From assembly GCA_033811195.1 (NCBI GenBank), contig JAPXOZ010000012.1, positions 1-64,000 of the forward strand: a stretch of 64,000 nucleotides of DNA, in the 5' to 3' direction. The position numbers and the translations under genes were made by a program. This document shows positions 60,635 to 64,000 of this stretch, piece after piece (within the stretch, counting starts at the first letter, position 1; each line of letters begins with the position of its first letter). Source of the DNA: Cacconaster sp033811195. Its GTDB lineage: Bacteria; Bacteroidota; Bacteroidia; Bacteroidales; UBA932. The notes under the pieces were generated by a model, which had not been told where the DNA came from, did no database searches, and was given only the letters and a program-made list of their open reading frames with translations.

Positions 60635-61969
60635 TTAGTCCATTAGGAAAATAAAGGTCGTAATGGCAGCAATACCCTCTTTAAATGTTTCTTGATTGAC
60701 ATTCTCGAAGTTGTCCAGCGAGCCGTGGTGATATTTGAAATAGTCAGTCCTGTCTGCTATGAATGTGTAGTAGGTCTTTAGAGGCCAGTTTCTCTCACTA
60801 TCATTGTATATGACTGTCAGACCGCGAGGCTCGAGATAGGGGGTGAGAACCTCTTCCATCTGTTCGAAATAGGAGGGAGCTTCTGAAATTGAGAATCCTA
60901 CAGGTTTGCCTGCTCCGCAATCGATCTCAAGGTCAAATACAAAGGACTCGTGTTTTTCTTTAGAAATACGAGCGAATTCCTTCATGCCTGAGAGGTTCAT
61001 TTCCTCATCCTGGTATAGGACTATGCGGAGTGTATTTCTTGGCTTCATACGAAGTTTTTTGTACGCGCGGAGCACTTCTATTGCGGCCACACAACTTGAA
61101 GCATTATCTTGTGCTCCCTGGCTGTTAAACCAGCTGTCCACGTGGGCAGAAATCAATATGATGTGGTCAGGATTGACTTTACCGGGGATTTCGGCCACAA
61201 TATTGCGTCCGATGGCAGGTTCGGGTCTATTGTGAGCTGTGGAGTTGACGGTCACCGTGAGTTTTTTGTCCTTTTTTAGGGCCTCCGATAGCTTGTCAGC
61301 GGCATTTGTAGAGATAGCTACTGCCGGCACAGCTACAATAGAGTCGCCGTCGTGACAGCTACCTGTATGGGGAGTATCTCCGGGATGATTGCTTATTGAG
61401 CGTACGATAACTGCCTTAGCGCCCTTTTCAGTTACGAGTGAAGCTCCTCTGGAACGCTGCCAAGCATGTTTACCGTAACTCACTCCATCCTCCATCTTTC
61501 CGTTGAAGAAGACAATCTTGTCCTTGCAGCGGAGAGTTTCCAACTCTTCACGGCTGCTGACCTCTACCACTTGTGCGGTAATATCCTCGCCTGATGTGCC
61601 GTTGTTGAGTCCAAGAGCAATAGAAGGAAGTTCGACTATAGTGCCGTCAGAGAGTTTCATAGTGACTTTGGTCACTCCGGGATCCCAGTTGGGAACTTCG
61701 ACTTCCTGGTGCCAGATATTTTTAATACCAACCTCTTCTGCAAGAACATACGTGAAGTAATCTATTACTTCGTCATTGTTTTGGCTGCCGGACATTCTGG
61801 CCGGATAATCATTACATACCCTTTCCAAAGTAGCGACGGCGGTTGTGTTTTCATTCTGAAAATAGTTGTAGATCTTGTCGATCTGTTGCTCAAGAGTGAC
61901 CTTTTTGCAGGAAGCTGCCGTAAGGACCACGAGAGTGAGCAGGATGATTCTTTGAATCTTTGATAGCAT
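60635..61969 (-). CDS. M28-family aminopeptidase-like lipoprotein
   Basis: The 444-residue protein has a lipobox (TAASC, Cys21), a PA-like insert domain (about 130-245) and the M28 catalytic domain. The zinc ligands are visible: His in SAHVDSW (about 274), Asp in GAQDNAS, the catalytic Glu pair in YQDEEMN, Asp in LEIDCG and His in KYHHGSLDN. It resembles the carboxypeptidase Q/glutamate carboxypeptidase branch. It should act on peptides at the periplasmic side or cell surface. It lies 14 bp after the neutral zinc peptidase gene in the same operon. Confidence 0.92.
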   Translation of the reverse strand: MLSKIQRIILLTLVVLTAASCKKVTLEQQIDKIYNYFQNENTTAVATLERVCNDYPARMSGSQNNDEVIDYFTYVLAEEVGIKNIWHQEVEVPNWDPGVTKVTMKLSDGTIVELPSIALGLNNGTSGEDITAQVVEVSSREELETLRCKDKIVFFNGKMEDGVSYGKHAWQRSRGASLVTEKGAKAVIVRSISNHPGDTPHTGSCHDGDSIVAVPAVAISTNAADKLSEALKKDKKLTVTVNSTAHNRPEPAIGRNIVAEIPGKVNPDHIILISAHVDSWFNSQGAQDNASSCVAAIEVLRAYKKLRMKPRNTLRIVLYQDEEMNLSGMKEFARISKEKHESFVFDLEIDCGAGKPVGFSISEAPSYFEQMEEVLTPYLEPRGLTVIYNDSERNWPLKTYYTFIADRTDYFKYHHGSLDNFENVNQETFKEGIAAITTFIFLMD

Positions 61970-61983
61970 ATTTGGTTCTATTA

Positions 61984-62844
61984 TTAAAGTGATGAATAAG
62001 CGGGGGAAAAGGTGTCTCCGTCGGAGATTCTGCCGGTGGTTATACCTTTTTTGAGCCAGCGCATACGCTGTGTAGAGGTGCCGTGGGTAAATGAGTCGGG
62101 AACTGAGTAGCCTCTGGCCTTTTTCTGAAGGTAGTCGTCGCCGATCTTGGATGCGGCGTTCATGCCCTCCTCTATATCTCCATCCTCGAGCGATCGGAAA
62201 CGGCGGTTTTCATGATGAGCCCAAATCCCTGCATAGAAATCGGCCTGTAGTTCGAGGCGCACCATTATCTCATTGGATTGCTTCTGGCCGACACTTAGCA
62301 TCTGCGAATGTGCCTGCTGCAATGTGCCAAGCAGGTATTGGACATGATGTCCTACCTCGTGGGCAATCACATAGGCGTATGCGAAATCTCCGTCAGCACC
62401 CAATTTTTCTTTCATATTCATGAAGAATGAAAGGTCGATATAGACAGACTGGTCAGCGGAGCAGTAGAAAGGCCCACATTCGGCAGACGCACCGCCACAA
62501 CCGGAAGTTACCTGGTCTGTATAGAGAACAAGTTTGGGAGGAGTATAGGTGCGGCCGTTCTGCCTGAAAATCTCACCCCAAACATCCTCTGTAGATGCAA
62601 GGATCTGTGATGAGAATGTGGCCAGCGCCTCTTCTTCCGCCGAAGGTATGTAATCTGTTTGCTGGGTGGTGCTGCCCATATTGGATACCTGGTCTACGAC
62701 TTCAGCGGGGTTACCTCCAAGAAGCCATGTTATAAGACCTATAATGATGATTCCTCCAAGGCCCAGGCCGCCGGCTTTCATAGCGCGGCTGGCGCCTCGT
62801 CTGTCGTCAACATTGCTGCTGACTCTTCTTCCATCGAGTTTCAT
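61984..62844 (-). CDS. Neutral zinc metallopeptidase (YpfJ/KPN_02809 family)
   Basis: The 286-residue protein has one N-terminal membrane segment (GLGLGGIIIIGLITWLLGG, about 26-44). The HExxH motif in AHEVGHHVQY gives zinc ligands His162 and His166 and catalytic Glu163. The downstream LQADFYAGIWAHH carries the third ligand region. The Cys-rich SGCGGASAECGPFYC stretch (about 114-128) is also a family trait. The active part should be periplasmic. A -7 box (TAACTTTG on the minus strand) lies at 62881-62888. Confidence 0.9.
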   Translation of the reverse strand: MKLDGRRVSSNVDDRRGASRAMKAGGLGLGGIIIIGLITWLLGGNPAEVVDQVSNMGSTTQQTDYIPSAEEEALATFSSQILASTEDVWGEIFRQNGRTYTPPKLVLYTDQVTSGCGGASAECGPFYCSADQSVYIDLSFFMNMKEKLGADGDFAYAYVIAHEVGHHVQYLLGTLQQAHSQMLSVGQKQSNEIMVRLELQADFYAGIWAHHENRRFRSLEDGDIEEGMNAASKIGDDYLQKKARGYSVPDSFTHGTSTQRMRWLKKGITTGRISDGDTFSPAYSSL

Positions 62845-62880
62845 AAATATCTCTGTTTAATTATTTTGCAATTTATCATA

Positions 62881-62888
62881 CAAAGTTA
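62881..62888 (-). promoter_or_regulatory. Putative -7 box for the zinc-peptidase/M28 operon
   Basis: The minus strand reads TAACTTTG, 37 bp before the ATG at 62844. A TTTG lies 14 bp further upstream, the same short spacing as before hdrC. Confidence 0.45.
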
Positions 62889-62953
62889 CGAATAAAACCG
62901 CTCAAATCGTTCTCATTGTTTATCAAAAAGCGCACCAGGACGAATTCGAGCCC

Positions 62954-64000
62954 TTATTTTGAGTCTAACATCTTGACATACTCTTCCAGAATCCTGTAAA
63001 CCTCCTCGATGTCATCAGATAATGAGAGGCGCAGATTGGCATAACTCTTAATTTCCATACAATTCTGTAGGAATTTGTAAACGGGAATCCTATTTGTCCA
63101 GTAATCAGTATCGAAAAAGATCATCGGAGCCGATTCGTCATCCATTAAATAATGGTTTTGGGCAGCGTCCTGGAATATTTCCTGCATGGTGCCTGCGCTG
63201 CCTGGCGTATAGATAATGCCGCCGTGAGCGATGGTGATGATACCATCTTCACGTATACTATTGGCAAAGTATTTAGCAATGTCTGTGGAGAAGATGCAGG
63301 CAGGTTCGTGACCATAAAACCATGTAGGTACGCCAAGACTTCTAAACTCAGTCTGGGGATACTTTTCAAGCACCTCAAATGCTGTTTTGAGCCAATTGCG
63401 ATCCTTGTATGAAGGTGCCGTAACCACCATACTGATGGCGTCTTCTACCTCCCAATTGCTTCTACCGGCCATCCAGGCGCCAAGGTGAGCTGCTTCCATC
63501 GCACCAGGACCGCCGCCCGTCACAATTAGACGGCCTTTTTCGGTAAGTAGCTTCCCTAAATAGACAATTCTGCGATAGATGTGCTCAGTGCGAAGGATTG
63601 CATGTCCTCCCATTATCGCAACCACCATTTTAGGGTCGTACTGATCAATCAGGTCATACATCGCGTCAGTGATAGCGTGGTCATGGATTGAACGTGCGAG
63701 AGTCTCATAGATGTCCCGACCATATTTACCCATTGTGATATAACGCTGGTAGGCACGCTTGTCGTAACTTGTGGCCAAAGTATCATAATCTTTGATATCA
63801 TACCCTTCGTAAAGCGAATAAGGATTGTAGAGTTCGCTGGTGTAGATCCTGTAAGGGACATTCATCTTGGGGAAGATAACGCAGGTCTGGTCTATGTTGT
63901 CTTTAACCTCCTTAGGGATCTCACAACCAAGGAACATACAGTCGGAAAATTTAAAATCCTTGATCTGTTTATAGACTTGAAAGAAGTCCAGATTGTTGAA
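62954..64000 (-). CDS. LOG-family protein (5' end outside window)
   Basis: The reading frame stays open to the window edge without a stop, and the sequence upstream of the first visible Met (63937) is coding-like (NNLDFFQVYKQIKDF). The true start is therefore beyond 64000, and 348 residues are visible. It has the lysine-decarboxylase-like LOG motifs GGGPGAMEAAHLG and PGSAGTMQE (the family PGGxGTxxE with Ser for Gly). Short LOG proteins release cytokinin bases from nucleotides; long ones like this are probably nucleotide N-glycosidases related to PpnN. It is transcribed toward the zinc peptidase gene, with a promoter-like box in the gap. Confidence 0.85.
   Translation of the reverse strand, partial: FNNLDFFQVYKQIKDFKFSDCMFLGCEIPKEVKDNIDQTCVIFPKMNVPYRIYTSELYNPYSLYEGYDIKDYDTLATSYDKRAYQRYITMGKYGRDIYETLARSIHDHAITDAMYDLIDQYDPKMVVAIMGGHAILRTEHIYRRIVYLGKLLTEKGRLIVTGGGPGAMEAAHLGAWMAGRSNWEVEDAISMVVTAPSYKDRNWLKTAFEVLEKYPQTEFRSLGVPTWFYGHEPACIFSTDIAKYFANSIREDGIITIAHGGIIYTPGSAGTMQEIFQDAAQNHYLMDDESAPMIFFDTDYWTNRIPVYKFLQNCMEIKSYANLRLSLSDDIEEVYRILEEYVKMLDSK

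Overview
The window is a stretch of a Bacteroidota chromosome, most likely order Bacteroidales. The evidence is the Bacteroidota-type promoter element (TAnnTTTG) ahead of many genes, weak or absent Shine-Dalgarno sequences, lipoproteins with short S-C lipoboxes, a lipidated TamA-like Omp85 protein (TamL type), a PPi-type phosphofructokinase and a Bacteroidota-style Wza/Wzc capsule export pair. A HydG maturase and an Hdr/Qmo-like redox operon point to an anaerobe. No rRNA, tRNA, CRISPR array, transposase or integrase was seen.

Layout. 1-3846 (minus): a five-gene operon for a membrane-bound heterodisulfide-reductase/Qmo-like complex (hdrC, hdrB, short hdrA, a small two-cluster ferredoxin, and a cytochrome b-like protein cut by the window edge). 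3910-8228 (minus): carA-carB. 8340-11019 (plus): a C69 dipeptidase and a tyrosine phosphatase, separated by a large heptamer repeat. 11026-21688 (minus): ligA, a YihY-family protein, hydG, a RelA/SpoT homologue, an Ig-like lipoprotein and an outer-membrane barrel protein, packed as one operon, then ispG after a second heptamer repeat. 21780-26586 (plus): PPi-phosphofructokinase, a cytosolic GH13 enzyme, a secreted alpha/beta hydrolase and a small HAD protein.

26806-50764 (plus) is a surface polysaccharide (capsule/EPS/O-antigen) locus of about 24 kb. It has WbpA, B, D and E homologues plus a WbpI/WecB-like 2-epimerase, which together would make UDP-2,3-diacetamido-2,3-dideoxy-mannuronic acid. 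A second sugar branch has RmlA, a DegT aminotransferase, a GNAT acetyltransferase and a WecF-like GT56 transferase, which suggests a 4-acetamido-4,6-dideoxyhexose. There are two ATP-grasp enzymes, an initiating sugar transferase, a Wzx flippase, a Wzy-like polymerase, several GT-B glycosyltransferases, and Wza and Wzc. The middle (about 34-47 kb) is much richer in A+T than its flanks and holds a broken GT2 gene and a decayed remnant, which suggests transfer and reshuffling.

50907-52317 (minus) is a three-gene module that I read as a toxin-antitoxin-chaperone system: an MqsR-like toxin, an MqsA-like antitoxin with a C-terminal extension, and a SecB-like chaperone. 52449-64000 returns to ordinary genes: an SLC13 transporter, a TrmH-type methyltransferase, TamL, a GH20 hexosaminidase, a DUF2461 protein, a four-helix-bundle (IVS-type) protein, an M28 peptidase, a zinc metallopeptidase and a LOG-family protein cut by the right edge.

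The most unusual non-coding signal is a family of degenerate heptamer arrays (AGTNNNN on one strand, ACT-type on the other) between genes. They often supply the upstream gene's stop codon, and sometimes face an inverted array before the next gene. A separate 59-60 nt hairpin element occurs twice, 34 kb apart, with a compensatory base-pair change. Two small stand-alone genes of families also known from rRNA intervening sequences or other accessory contexts (GxxExxY and the four-helix-bundle protein) are each flanked by inverted short-repeat arrays.
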